Assembly: GCA_041600415.1 (NCBI GenBank)
Contig: JBFIKF010000003.1
Location: forward strand, 124,001 to 188,000
Length of the DNA: 64,000 nt
Direction of reading: 5' to 3'
From: JBFJKD01 sp041600415
Lineage (GTDB): Bacteria > Pseudomonadota > Gammaproteobacteria > Pseudomonadales > Porticoccaceae
The translations under genes and the position numbers were made by a program. Below the pieces are notes generated by a model. It worked only from the letters and a program-made list of their open reading frames with translations, had not been told where the DNA came from and did not search any database. Below are positions 35,098 through 44,917 of the stretch, one piece after another. Position 1 is the stretch's first letter; every line of letters begins with the position of its first letter.

Positions 35098-35139
35098 ATT
35101 CATATTTTTTATAATTTACATTCCATATTAGAATTTGTT
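35093..35139. promoter_or_regulatory. Spaced inverted repeat, likely LysR-type regulator site
   Basis: AACAAATTC (35093-35101) and GAATTTGTT (35131-35139) are perfect 9-bp inverted copies separated by 29 bp, within the very AT-rich gap between leuC and the LysR gene. The arms are one helical-phase spacing of about 38 bp apart, centre to centre. The right arm ends 11 bp before the regulator's start codon. This suits a DNA loop or autoregulation, but binding is not shown. Confidence 0.45.
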
Positions 35140-35150
35140 AATATTTCTCA

Positions 35151-36041
35151 ATGGATACGCAATCATTGGAAGCTTTTATCGCCGTTGCGGAAACAGGATC
35201 GTTTTCCGAGGCGGGCATGCGCATTCACCTCACTCAACCAGCGGTGAGTAAACGCATTGCCGTGCTGGAAAACCAGCTGGACTGTCGCCTGTTTGATCGC
35301 ATAGCGCGCACGGTAACACTGACCGAGTCGGGCCTGGCGCTATTGCCCAGGGCGCAGGCCATCGTGCAGGCGCTGGATGAAACGCGGCGAGCAATTCGCG
35401 ACATCTCCGGACAGGTGGCGGGTAGCCTGAGTATCGCCATCAGCCACCATATAGGACTGCATCGTCTGCCGCCGGTACTCAAAGAATTTTCCAGTCGACA
35501 CCCCGCAGTGGCATTAACCGTTGACTTCATGGATTCCGAGGTAGCCTATGACGCTGTCCTGCAGGGCCAATTTGAAATTGCGGTCATCACCCTCGCGCCT
35601 AGCACCCATTCTAAAATTCTGGCACGGGAAATTTGGCCCGACCCGCTACAGTTAATAGTAGCCGATGACCACGCGCTGGCACGCGAGGCATCCATCGAAA
35701 TTGAACGGCTAAGCGAGTTCCAGGCTATTTTGCCGGATATGAAGACCTATACAGGACGTATGATTGCCAAATGCTTTACGGATCGCGGCTGCGTCCTCAA
35801 TGCACCTATGGTGACTAACTATCTCGAAACCATCAAAATGATGGTCTCAGTAGGTCTAGGGTGGAGTATCCTGCCCGCTACGATGGTAAATGCCAGGGAA
35901 GACCGGGGTAATCTGGTCATGATTAAATGTAAGGATTTAACATTGAGCAGGCAATTAGGTTACATCCATCATCGGGACAAATCCTTATCCAACGCCGCTA
36001 CGGCTTTTTTGCGTCTGCTCGAAGGTTACGCAAATGTTTAA
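35151..36041 (+). CDS. LysR-type transcriptional regulator, probably of leucine synthesis
   Basis: This 296-residue protein has the LysR winged helix at residues 3-62 (SLEAFIAVAETGSFSEAG, LTQPAVSKRIAVLE). The substrate-binding domain covers about residues 90-290. It lies divergently from leuCDB with a shared 119-bp control region, the usual arrangement for a regulator of its neighbour. In Pseudomonas relatives a LysR gene next to leuCDB is common. The ligand is not known; an acyl intermediate such as isopropylmalate is a guess by analogy. Confidence 0.88.
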   Translation: MDTQSLEAFIAVAETGSFSEAGMRIHLTQPAVSKRIAVLENQLDCRLFDRIARTVTLTESGLALLPRAQAIVQALDETRRAIRDISGQVAGSLSIAISHHIGLHRLPPVLKEFSSRHPAVALTVDFMDSEVAYDAVLQGQFEIAVITLAPSTHSKILAREIWPDPLQLIVADDHALAREASIEIERLSEFQAILPDMKTYTGRMIAKCFTDRGCVLNAPMVTNYLETIKMMVSVGLGWSILPATMVNAREDRGNLVMIKCKDLTLSRQLGYIHHRDKSLSNAATAFLRLLEGYANV

Positions 36042-36177
36042 CCAGGATCACACTGGGACAAGACAAGAAACGATGTCTCACTACCCAATTGCGTACTTGT
36101 TATATTCGTTCGCGGGCAACCATTTTATATCTGCTCGGCCGCTTTTCTCGCCAACAAACTCCTGCAGCACAGTGTAA

Positions 36178-38853
36178 ATGATTCAACCGGCTTCTTTCGT
36201 TGGCTTCTACTCTTACATTCGCGTTGTGCTTTTGGCCGCCGGATTTTTAATACTGCTATTACTGTCTGGCGCTACGCAACCGTTACACGACTATTTTTAT
36301 CGATTAGCCAGCGCCCTCCCGGTATTTTCCCAGGCCAATCAGAATATTCTGCTAATCACCGTCGAACGCACGCAGCTGCATGGCAATCAAGAATTCTGGC
36401 GACAATTACTGAATAAAGTTGTAGAACATAATCCGCGTCATATTACCTTCGCGACGCCACCCCAGGAACTGTCGCTGGATTATCTCGAAGAACTGGCAGG
36501 GTCCGTGCCATTTACCACCGCGCTGCGCCCGGCAATTCGACCGGATGGCACACTGCTTGACCTCGACAAAGCAGAGCAACTACTTGGCACCCATTATTCC
36601 CACGGATGGCTATTACCTATCTTCTGGAACCGCGATGGCACACTTGGCTACCAGCGATTTGTCGCGGAATATCCCGCCGCCCTTGCCGCCGAATTGGTCG
36701 CAGCGGAGACCGGTGGCATCCGTTTAGATGATAACTTCTCAACGGAGTTTGATCTGCGGGTCTCAACTGGCGCTGATCCCCTGCCCAATCTAAATGCACA
36801 GTATATCGTCGACCACGGTGTGGTTGCTGATCTGGTCACGGATAAATGGGTGATTATCGGTCAATCGCAACTATACTCGCCGCCCGCGACACTGATGGAC
36901 GACAGACCCGGACTGCGCGACGAACTTGAGTTGCGTGGGCAAATTTTACAATCGGTGATAGATCGTCGAATTATCAACCACTTGCCTGAGTGGCAGGCGC
37001 TCCTCGGTCTGGCCTCAATACTGCTGCTATCTTTCTATGCGCTGACTGTTTTTGCGCACAAGCCCGTACTGCCATTGTTAGTCGCCTGGTCGTTGCTGAT
37101 GCTGTGCCTCGCTGTGGGGCTACTGGCTATCGCCGAGCTGGAAATTCCGGTTGGCCTGGCAATTGCGGCACCATTTTGTACTGCGGCAGCGATGGCGGGA
37201 TTACGTGCTAGTGCGTTGCGGCGCGCTCTCGACCGGCTCTTTCCTCTGACAGATACCACTGCCAGTTTTTATCAGGAAAGGCTCGCCAGACTTACCGACG
37301 CCATCTCTCTTGAGGATATTCTCGAACTGGTCTGGCAAACATTGCAAGTCAAACACGCAATTATCCTGCAACTGTCAGACGACAATCATTTATCTCCGAT
37401 TAGCCACCGCGGCCATCCGGAGGACGTACTGCCTGGCGAGCGGGACATCACCAACCCTCCGTACGCCACTGCTTTCACCCACAATCACCCAGTGATATCC
37501 ACCCAACCGTTTTTTGAACCGGAAGGGGATTCCGACGTCGAGTATCTGTGCCCATTAATCTACGATGGTGAAAAGCTCGGCTTCTGGGCGTTGTCGATTG
37601 CCCGGGATAATATGCAACAAATTCCCCATTTTGAGGATGTGTTGCGGCAATACAGTGCCGAAATCAGTTCATTGCTGTACGCGCGTAATCGCGCGCGTAA
37701 ATCACCCGCGCTGCCCAGCCTGACTGACCAGACGCCCACCCATATTAAGCTGGAAGTGTTACGTCGGCGCGCAATAGCCGGAGAGTCGTTATTGCGCTAT
37801 GCACAATCCATCCTCAACACCACAGATAACAGCCTGCTACTGTACAACTTATTCGGTAATTTGCAGTTCACCAATGCTGCCGCGGAATTATTCGCAAACA
37901 AGTTCGCTATTCCTGTCGATGCACTCAATGCTCTGGATTTACTGAGCGTGCTGACCGGGTGTAGCGCCGCCAAGGGGCAGGACATCCTGCTGGAAATTGT
38001 TATCCATAATTCGTCGGTATCGTTGCCGATCATCTTGACCGGTGACATCACCACCCACGTGGTGCATTTGCGCGGGGTCGCCGCATCCAGCGCATCCGCC
38101 ACCGAAGCGTCGACCCGCCCGTTTGCTACACAGTGGGTTTTATTCGAAATATACGATCAAAGTCGTTTCGCGCAAATTAATCTGGAACAGGATAATCTGG
38201 TGCTGACTATCAATAAAAAAATTGGTGATCTGGCCTCTGCAGCCAGGGTTAAAGGCCTCAAGATTAAAGATTTCCTTCTGGAAAACGAAAAGTCCTTACA
38301 GGACGTAATCGACCTCAATCACATCCTGACGGAAATCGAAAAGAATAGCGGCAAGGTTGAACGCCAACTAATCGCCTTTGAGGATATCGTTGCTAACAGC
38401 TATCATTTTGTGGAGGTCAAAAGCGCAGTACAAGAGAGTGTTGAAAAACACCGGCGCCAAATTGAACTGCGCAACCTGACGCTCCAGATAAATCTACCCG
38501 ACGAGCGCCATATCTCCAGAGCCGACAACCACGAATTGACCAGAGTTTTATATCAGATATGGGATTTGTTACTGGAAACTGCTTCCGATGGATCTACCCT
38601 TAGCATCGACCTGCAAAGTGTCGACGATTTAGGAATCATGTGCACTTTCGACAATGAAGGCTACGGTCTGACGTCGGGAATCATCGGCGCATTCGGCCGT
38701 GGCGAAGTGTCCCAACTTACCCCGACCCTGGCGGCACTGTACTTTGCGGCGCGCAACGTCAGGCAATGGCCAGGCTCACTAACACTGGAATGTCCTGTCG
38801 TGGGCTTGCTCACAGTGACGTTGACGCTGGAAGGCTTTACCGTCCATGTATAA
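36178..38853 (+). CDS. CHASE2-GAF-PAS protein with degenerate histidine-kinase domain (first paralogue)
   Basis: This 891-residue inner-membrane protein has one helix (about 15-33), a CHASE2-type extracytoplasmic domain (about 40-265), and three helices (about 278-345). A GAF-like domain follows (about 375-510, containing VEYLCPLIYDGEKLGFWALS), then a PAS-like domain (about 545-650), a helical linker and a C-terminal HATPase-like fold (about 780-885). The ATPase fold is degenerate. The usual Asn of the N box is absent (IWDLLLETASDGS), the G1 box is only DNEGYG near 825, and no phospho-acceptor His with an H-box context is seen. It is followed by a close paralogue and stands at the head of the polyglutamate-like cluster. 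A sensory or scaffold role is inferred. Confidence 0.78.
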   Translation: MIQPASFVGFYSYIRVVLLAAGFLILLLLSGATQPLHDYFYRLASALPVFSQANQNILLITVERTQLHGNQEFWRQLLNKVVEHNPRHITFATPPQELSLDYLEELAGSVPFTTALRPAIRPDGTLLDLDKAEQLLGTHYSHGWLLPIFWNRDGTLGYQRFVAEYPAALAAELVAAETGGIRLDDNFSTEFDLRVSTGADPLPNLNAQYIVDHGVVADLVTDKWVIIGQSQLYSPPATLMDDRPGLRDELELRGQILQSVIDRRIINHLPEWQALLGLASILLLSFYALTVFAHKPVLPLLVAWSLLMLCLAVGLLAIAELEIPVGLAIAAPFCTAAAMAGLRASALRRALDRLFPLTDTTASFYQERLARLTDAISLEDILELVWQTLQVKHAIILQLSDDNHLSPISHRGHPEDVLPGERDITNPPYATAFTHNHPVISTQPFFEPEGDSDVEYLCPLIYDGEKLGFWALSIARDNMQQIPHFEDVLRQYSAEISSLLYARNRARKSPALPSLTDQTPTHIKLEVLRRRAIAGESLLRYAQSILNTTDNSLLLYNLFGNLQFTNAAAELFANKFAIPVDALNALDLLSVLTGCSAAKGQDILLEIVIHNSSVSLPIILTGDITTHVVHLRGVAASSASATEASTRPFATQWVLFEIYDQSRFAQINLEQDNLVLTINKKIGDLASAARVKGLKIKDFLLENEKSLQDVIDLNHILTEIEKNSGKVERQLIAFEDIVANSYHFVEVKSAVQESVEKHRRQIELRNLTLQINLPDERHISRADNHELTRVLYQIWDLLLETASDGSTLSIDLQSVDDLGIMCTFDNEGYGLTSGIIGAFGRGEVSQLTPTLAALYFAARNVRQWPGSLTLECPVVGLLTVTLTLEGFTVHV

Positions 38854-38977
38854 ACTGCGTTATGCCTCGCCATACTGACAACGCGTCGAATATCTTTCTG
38901 TCCACGACCACGTGCGTTGACAGATCAGGATTTGTACGTTCGGGGATATCGAGCAAGGATACTGGACATACTCACCC

Positions 38978-41668
38978 ATGTTGAAGTGGTCAAACAAAAA
39001 AGTGGCGCTTGAAACTGGTTACCTGGTTGGCCTGACCTTTGCCTTCCTGCTGGCACTGCACATATCCGGGGTGGGCACCACGCTAACGGACACTATCTAC
39101 CGTTGGCTGGGACCGCTGGCCTACCATGGCGACGCCACTCAGGAGATTTTTCTGGTACCAGTAAATCAGAGCGATTTAAAGCAGGAAGAAAAATTTTGGC
39201 GACAACTTGTTGCTGAACTGGCCCGTCACCAACCCCGCCATATAGTGCTGGCGGTGTTCCCACACAATGCCGGATCATTATTTTACCAGGAGTTGGCGCG
39301 CCTGCCCTCGGTCAGCCTGGCACTGTCCCCGGTACTGCTGCCCGATGGCAGCGTTGCGGCAGCGGACAGCCCGGAGATCGATGTGCCGATCCCGCGCGGG
39401 TGGTTGCTGCCGGTGCGCTGGCTCGGGGATGGCACACTCGGTTACCAACGAGGTATTGCCGGCGAAGAACAACACACACTCGCGATCGAGTTGGTGGCAG
39501 CTCGCGTCACCGGTGGGGATATTACCGTTATTCCAGATAATTTCAGAGCATTGCCATCTCCAGACGGAGATGCCCTGCCACAAATTGATGCCGCCTACGT
39601 TGTGAAATTTGGAGTGGTGCCAGATTTGGTCAAGGATAAGTGGGTGGTGATTGGACATGCCAATTTAGCTCCAGAACCCTTTGCCAGTCCGACGCAATCC
39701 TATTTTTTGCGCGGCAGTCTTAATTTGCACGGCGAAATTCTTAACACAATACTAAAGCGCCGCTTTATTACCCGTATTGATGGATGGGGCGCAGCAGCGC
39801 TGCTCTTATGTATTTTTTTTCTGGCTATTACATTATTTAGTAGTACTCTCACGGCGCGGCGGCAATGGCTTTTCGGCGCATGGGTGCTAATCGTACCAGC
39901 CTTAACTCTCGTTTTTTACAGATGGTTATACGTGCAGCTTCCAGTCAGCGAAATGCTGCTACTACCGGCCTGCGTCGCCGTGTTTAACACCTTGCGTAAG
40001 CACCGCAATGAAAAGGCAACTTTTCTTAAAGTGGCGCAGCTTACACAAGGCAGCATGGATCGCCAGCGAGATTTGTCGCAATTTTTTTACGGTGAAGGTC
40101 ATTGGGAAAAAATCCTGCTGCTGATAAAACAAACGCTACAACTTGATCGCACCATTATTCTTGAGCGAGCACCAGGTAAAGATCATTTACAGGTGGTAGC
40201 CAGCCACAACTGCGACATCAATCAGTTATTCGAACAACGCCGCGATTTTAATCGCCCCCCATTTGATATCGCCCTGCAACACGGTCGACCTATACAACCG
40301 CAGCGACCATTTTTCCAGATCGACGAAAAGCGCGAGGTTCAGTATCTGTGCCCTTTGACGCATAGCGGAGACGTGCTCGGCTTCTGGGCACTCACACTAA
40401 CGCGAGAAAGTATGCTGGCCACGCCTCGCTTCGAAGATATTTTGCGTCAGTACACTGCGCAAATCAGCGAACTGCTATACAACCGTAACCAGATCGGAAA
40501 ACAGCCTGGTGATCTACCGAATATTGGACGCGGCCAGCAGATACAGGACCTTAATCGGGAGACCATTTTACAAAGAGTAGTGGCACTCGAAAGCCAGCTA
40601 CGAAACTACAACGCATTGATTAATTGTACAAACTCGGGGTTATTTCTCTACGATCTGTTTGGCAATCTGGTACTTAGCAATGGCGCCGCACAGGCGTACG
40701 CCCGCCAGCATGATATTCCTGTATTTGACGGCAACGCGCTGGATTTACTGATCGCCCTCGCGGGCTGCACCCAGCGCAAGGCCCAGGATATTCTACTCGA
40801 CGCAATTGTCAATGCGGCGACCATGGCGCTCCCGGTTGTCTCCACCGATGGTGTCTCAACCCATATCGTGCACATTCGCTCTGTGCCCTCCATACACGAA
40901 CCGGAAATGAATGCTGCCCCTCTGCCCTTTGATGCGCAGGGAATTTTATTTGAGTTGATTGATAACAGCCGCATTGCGCGCATTAACCGCGAACAGGACA
41001 ACTTGCTGATTAATCTCGGTTCCAAGGTTATCGATCTAATTCAAAGCGCCTACCTCACCGCGGGCATGGTAAAACGCACGCTGCAATCCAACCAATTATC
41101 AGCCATGGACGTTGAGGATATGGAGGAAATTCTCAGAGAAATGACGCGCACCATAAGCGCCATCAATAAACAGGTGAACGCCTCAGAGGACATTGTGCGC
41201 TCGGGATATTTTTACGCAGATCTCAAACAGGCGCTCGACGACAGTATCGAACGCCACCAACCAGCTATGCTGGGGCGCCTGCTGGAACTGGAAACTAATA
41301 TTCCCACCTACAGTCAGCTTGCCAAAGCCAACGTTCGCGAACTGGATCGTGTACTCGATCGCATCTGGGAACTGTTACTGGAAACCTGTGAAGAAGGCTC
41401 GTCTCTGCAAATTAATCTCGAGGAGTTCGACGAAGGCGGTAAAACCCATATTTATTGTGTTTTCAATAATGTTGGCTATGGACTGACCGAGGAGATAATC
41501 GGGTCCTATAGTAAAGGCGAATTAGCACAGCTAACGCCGCAATTATCGTCGCTACGTCTGGCAGCAAACGAGGTCACGCAATGGCCCGGCGCAATCACCC
41601 TGCGCTCCAGTTTTGGCAACTCCCTGTCGATTAGCCTGATGCTGGAAAGTTTCTCCCCTCATGCATAA
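38978..41668 (+). CDS. CHASE2-GAF-PAS protein with degenerate histidine-kinase domain (second paralogue)
   Basis: This 896-residue protein has the same domain order as the gene before it and is clearly homologous throughout. Matching segments are VQYLCPLTHSGDVLGFWAL in the GAF-like domain, FEDILRQYTAQISELLYNRN just after it, and LLETCEEGSSLQI in the ATPase-like end. N and G1 boxes are again altered (NNVGYG near residue 830), so kinase activity is doubtful. The duplication suggests a heteromeric pair, which is inference. It lies 124 bp after its paralogue and 36 bp before the PgsC-like gene, on the same strand. Confidence 0.78.
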   Translation: MLKWSNKKVALETGYLVGLTFAFLLALHISGVGTTLTDTIYRWLGPLAYHGDATQEIFLVPVNQSDLKQEEKFWRQLVAELARHQPRHIVLAVFPHNAGSLFYQELARLPSVSLALSPVLLPDGSVAAADSPEIDVPIPRGWLLPVRWLGDGTLGYQRGIAGEEQHTLAIELVAARVTGGDITVIPDNFRALPSPDGDALPQIDAAYVVKFGVVPDLVKDKWVVIGHANLAPEPFASPTQSYFLRGSLNLHGEILNTILKRRFITRIDGWGAAALLLCIFFLAITLFSSTLTARRQWLFGAWVLIVPALTLVFYRWLYVQLPVSEMLLLPACVAVFNTLRKHRNEKATFLKVAQLTQGSMDRQRDLSQFFYGEGHWEKILLLIKQTLQLDRTIILERAPGKDHLQVVASHNCDINQLFEQRRDFNRPPFDIALQHGRPIQPQRPFFQIDEKREVQYLCPLTHSGDVLGFWALTLTRESMLATPRFEDILRQYTAQISELLYNRNQIGKQPGDLPNIGRGQQIQDLNRETILQRVVALESQLRNYNALINCTNSGLFLYDLFGNLVLSNGAAQAYARQHDIPVFDGNALDLLIALAGCTQRKAQDILLDAIVNAATMALPVVSTDGVSTHIVHIRSVPSIHEPEMNAAPLPFDAQGILFELIDNSRIARINREQDNLLINLGSKVIDLIQSAYLTAGMVKRTLQSNQLSAMDVEDMEEILREMTRTISAINKQVNASEDIVRSGYFYADLKQALDDSIERHQPAMLGRLLELETNIPTYSQLAKANVRELDRVLDRIWELLLETCEEGSSLQINLEEFDEGGKTHIYCVFNNVGYGLTEEIIGSYSKGELAQLTPQLSSLRLAANEVTQWPGAITLRSSFGNSLSISLMLESFSPHA

Positions 41669-41704
41669 CGTGCGCATATTTTTCCTTGCCAGTGGTGTGC
41701 GTTG

Positions 41705-44700
41705 ATGCCGATACTATCGATATTTCCAGAGGGAAGTCTGGCCAGCTCGGTGATTACCACCGTGTGGATCGGTGTATTTGTTATTGCGTTTTTCAACCTG
41801 CGTTTTGGCTGGGGACTATCCGGCCTGGTGGTTCCAGGATATTTGGTACCGCTGATACTGATTAAGCCCTGGGCCGTTGTCGCCATTAGTATCGAGGCTG
41901 CCACAGCTTATCTGTTGGTGTACTGGCTATGTCGGTTACTCGAAGCAAGCGGATTTATCAGCGAGTTTTTTGGCCGCGATCGATTTTTCGTGCTAATTCT
42001 GGCCAGCGTCCTGGTGCGCCTCGGTTTTGACGAACTATTTTTTCCTGTCCTCGGTTTATGGATGGTCGAAAATTTTAATATCAACTTCGACTATAGCGAT
42101 AATTTACATAGTTTTGGTCTGATTATCGTCGCGTTGATCGCCAATTCATTCTGGAAACCTGGCTTGCGAATCGGCCTTTTCTGGTACTTAACCATACTCG
42201 CTATTACGGCCGTCATCGTGCGCTACGGCCTGATGGAATTTACCAATTTTGGGCTGAGCAACCTGAGCTACTTGTACGAGGACATCGCCAGCTCGATGCT
42301 GGCCAGCCCCAAAGCCTACATCATCCTGCTGACAACCGCTTATATCGCTTCGCGCATGAATCTCATTTACTCATGGGAGTTCAGCGGCATTTTGATCCCC
42401 TCGTTGTTGGCGTTGCAATGGTACCAACCTTTAAAAATATTGTTCACACTCGCCGAAACAATGATCATCTACCTGCTGGCCCTGGCGGTCTTGCGCCTGC
42501 CGATGTTCAGCGACAAGGATATTTCGGGCAGTCGCCAGCTACTGCTGTTCTTCAATATAAGTTTTGCCTACAAATTTATCGTGGGACTTGGCATTCAGGA
42601 ATTTTTTCCCACGGCAAAAATAACCGACTACTACGCATTTGGTTATCTACTCTCGACACTATTAGCCATTAAAATATTTAACAAACGCATTATCGGTCAG
42701 GCGACCTACGCGACCTTGCACACGTCAATTATTGGCGTTCTGGCAGCTAGTATTATCGGTTTTTCCCTGAGTATTACCAACTTTCAATTACTGGTTGATG
42801 AATCTGACCCGATCGACACTCCCCACGTACAGGAACTGGACGCAGGTGGATTAACAAAAATATTTGATCAACAGGCCATCAATGTTTATAGAAACACGCA
42901 GCCCGATATGCACTACGCGCCAACACTTGGCGAACAGGACACATTTCAACGGGGCCTGGAGCGCTTAAAAGCATATATCGCAGGGGGAATCCGCAAAGAA
43001 CTTAACTTTGCGGCGAATTTATTTCACGAAATTGATTACGATACGATCTTGCTCGACGAACGTTATGTGATCTTGCGGGATAATTCTGAACGTTACAACC
43101 GAGGTCTATATGTGATCGACACCCGCAGCACCTCCCGGGCGGTAATCGCAGTAGAGCATGCGCGTACCGAACAGGACAGCGCAGACATCGGCATTAATTA
43201 TTTTAACACACTTGCCGCGCGAGCGCTGATCATTGCCGACACAGACATTATGGACGATGCGCAGCTGGCACTAAGTTTGTATTTCAGTTTCCTCAAAACT
43301 TTTCACAAAGCCGATACATTGCGCCTGCGAATTTATAACCAGGAAAACATCCGTAATTTTGACAAAACACTAATTGATGCTGCGTCGAATTTACAAACCA
43401 TGCCAAATTCATTGTGGATTACCGGCAGCTTGCCGCCTTCCATCGACTTGACTCAGCTAAGCGCCGAACTGGGAAACTATCGAACATTTTGGGCGTCGCC
43501 CCCAACAGTACGCAAGACTGCGGGATTGAGTAGCCGCGGTATCGCTGAATTATTCGTTACCTCTACGACCAGCAACACGCTGCTGATGCGCGAGACTGGT
43601 AGTAATCTGGCACAGCCACAGGTCTACGGCCATATAAATGGTCGCCTGCACGAATGGCTTATGATGGCCAAGCGCCATATTGCGCACGCTGGTAGCAACC
43701 TGTATCGCCACCCGCAATTTGCAGAGTTGGTGTATCTTGATCAGGCGGTGGTAGCACCGCTGATGGCGCTACGCGACCGTCTGGAATCTGACACCCTGCT
43801 TACGAATACTGAAAGCGTACAACTGTCGCGAATCGCACAACGGGCCAAGCTCGTTAACCTGCAACTTCTGGTATTTGATAACCTGTCGGATCAATCTCAC
43901 TACCTGATTCTCCACGACGATCATCATGTGTCTCGACCGTATTACTGGGGCACTTATGTGTTGCGCCGTGGCCCGCGGCGCAACATCGTAGTCGGCGTTC
44001 CACACCCGCTGTTCGAAGCACAGACCTTCGAGTTTGGCTCCATATTATTACGCGCACTGGACGCCGATTCCCTGCTTATTGCCGGCAGTCACCCCAAGGC
44101 CAATCTCGACGGCCGCGCTAACGTGACCAACCTGCACAATCGCCACACCCCATACAACCTGTTACATACTGCGATACTAAGAGCAACGCAAAATCAACCG
44201 TTCCTCAGTATTCAGGTGCGTGGTGTGGCGTTTCGGGAAAAGCCACCACCCACAGATGATCACTTTTTGATCGCATTTTCGACCGGACCCGCCAACGCGC
44301 CGGTGCGTGTCGCCAGCCCACTGCGCGATCACCTGATAAATACATTCGCAACACTGGGTTTTCGCTCAAAACTGGTGACGGGGGACAATGAAAGCGCCGG
44401 TTACGACAACCCCTTAACTCCACAACTGCAATATGTATTTGCCGCCGCCAATAAAGTGATGGCAACCGTATGGCTAACCCCGTATTCCCGTGCCTCCTAT
44501 CGCGATCGGCGCGACGACCGACTGCAACAGGCGACTTTTGATGCGATTAATATCGAAACTCGCAACGAGGACGTCCGCGCACTGTTAAAAAGTGTACAGT
44601 TTGCACCGCTCGCCCGGAATATTGAACAGCGCATTGTGTCTACGCTCAAACAATATGTTGCCAATCGCAACATCGTCGCCCTGGCCGAACTTGAACTGTT

Positions 44701-44917
44701 GCGCGAACAGGTACACACCGTGCGGCTGCTCGACCCCAATACCGGCCTTTCATTTCTGGCATTCTTTACTCCGGGCGGCCAACTGGGACTCCTGGCTAAT
44801 CTGTTCCCAATCTCGGATAACGTATATCGCCTTGAGCAAGGCACAGTGGACGACCGGGTGATTGACGAATTTATGATTTCTGGACGAGCCCTGTTGCGTC
44901 CGGAGCTGCCGCGATGA
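41705..44917 (+). CDS. Large PgsC/CapC-like membrane protein with duplicated PgsC unit
   Basis: This 1070-residue protein has an N-terminal membrane region to about residue 370 and a large soluble region after it. Residues 22-165 match the whole of PgsC/CapC, the membrane subunit of poly-gamma-glutamate synthase. Matches include SGLVVPGYL, FGRDRFFVLIL, GFDELFFP and LIIVALIANSF. A second, more diverged copy (about 209-302) repeats this order with SGILIP and GIQEFFP. The soluble part contains a segment (about 760-842) resembling the secreted hydrolase-like protein encoded two genes downstream, with altered metal-ligand positions. TTG at 41702 precedes the ATG at 41705, which I prefer. It ends with a four-base overlap with the next gene. 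Confidence 0.82.
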   Translation: MPILSIFPEGSLASSVITTVWIGVFVIAFFNLRFGWGLSGLVVPGYLVPLILIKPWAVVAISIEAATAYLLVYWLCRLLEASGFISEFFGRDRFFVLILASVLVRLGFDELFFPVLGLWMVENFNINFDYSDNLHSFGLIIVALIANSFWKPGLRIGLFWYLTILAITAVIVRYGLMEFTNFGLSNLSYLYEDIASSMLASPKAYIILLTTAYIASRMNLIYSWEFSGILIPSLLALQWYQPLKILFTLAETMIIYLLALAVLRLPMFSDKDISGSRQLLLFFNISFAYKFIVGLGIQEFFPTAKITDYYAFGYLLSTLLAIKIFNKRIIGQATYATLHTSIIGVLAASIIGFSLSITNFQLLVDESDPIDTPHVQELDAGGLTKIFDQQAINVYRNTQPDMHYAPTLGEQDTFQRGLERLKAYIAGGIRKELNFAANLFHEIDYDTILLDERYVILRDNSERYNRGLYVIDTRSTSRAVIAVEHARTEQDSADIGINYFNTLAARALIIADTDIMDDAQLALSLYFSFLKTFHKADTLRLRIYNQENIRNFDKTLIDAASNLQTMPNSLWITGSLPPSIDLTQLSAELGNYRTFWASPPTVRKTAGLSSRGIAELFVTSTTSNTLLMRETGSNLAQPQVYGHINGRLHEWLMMAKRHIAHAGSNLYRHPQFAELVYLDQAVVAPLMALRDRLESDTLLTNTESVQLSRIAQRAKLVNLQLLVFDNLSDQSHYLILHDDHHVSRPYYWGTYVLRRGPRRNIVVGVPHPLFEAQTFEFGSILLRALDADSLLIAGSHPKANLDGRANVTNLHNRHTPYNLLHTAILRATQNQPFLSIQVRGVAFREKPPPTDDHFLIAFSTGPANAPVRVASPLRDHLINTFATLGFRSKLVTGDNESAGYDNPLTPQLQYVFAAANKVMATVWLTPYSRASYRDRRDDRLQQATFDAINIETRNEDVRALLKSVQFAPLARNIEQRIVSTLKQYVANRNIVALAELELLREQVHTVRLLDPNTGLSFLAFFTPGGQLGLLANLFPISDNVYRLEQGTVDDRVIDEFMISGRALLRPELPR

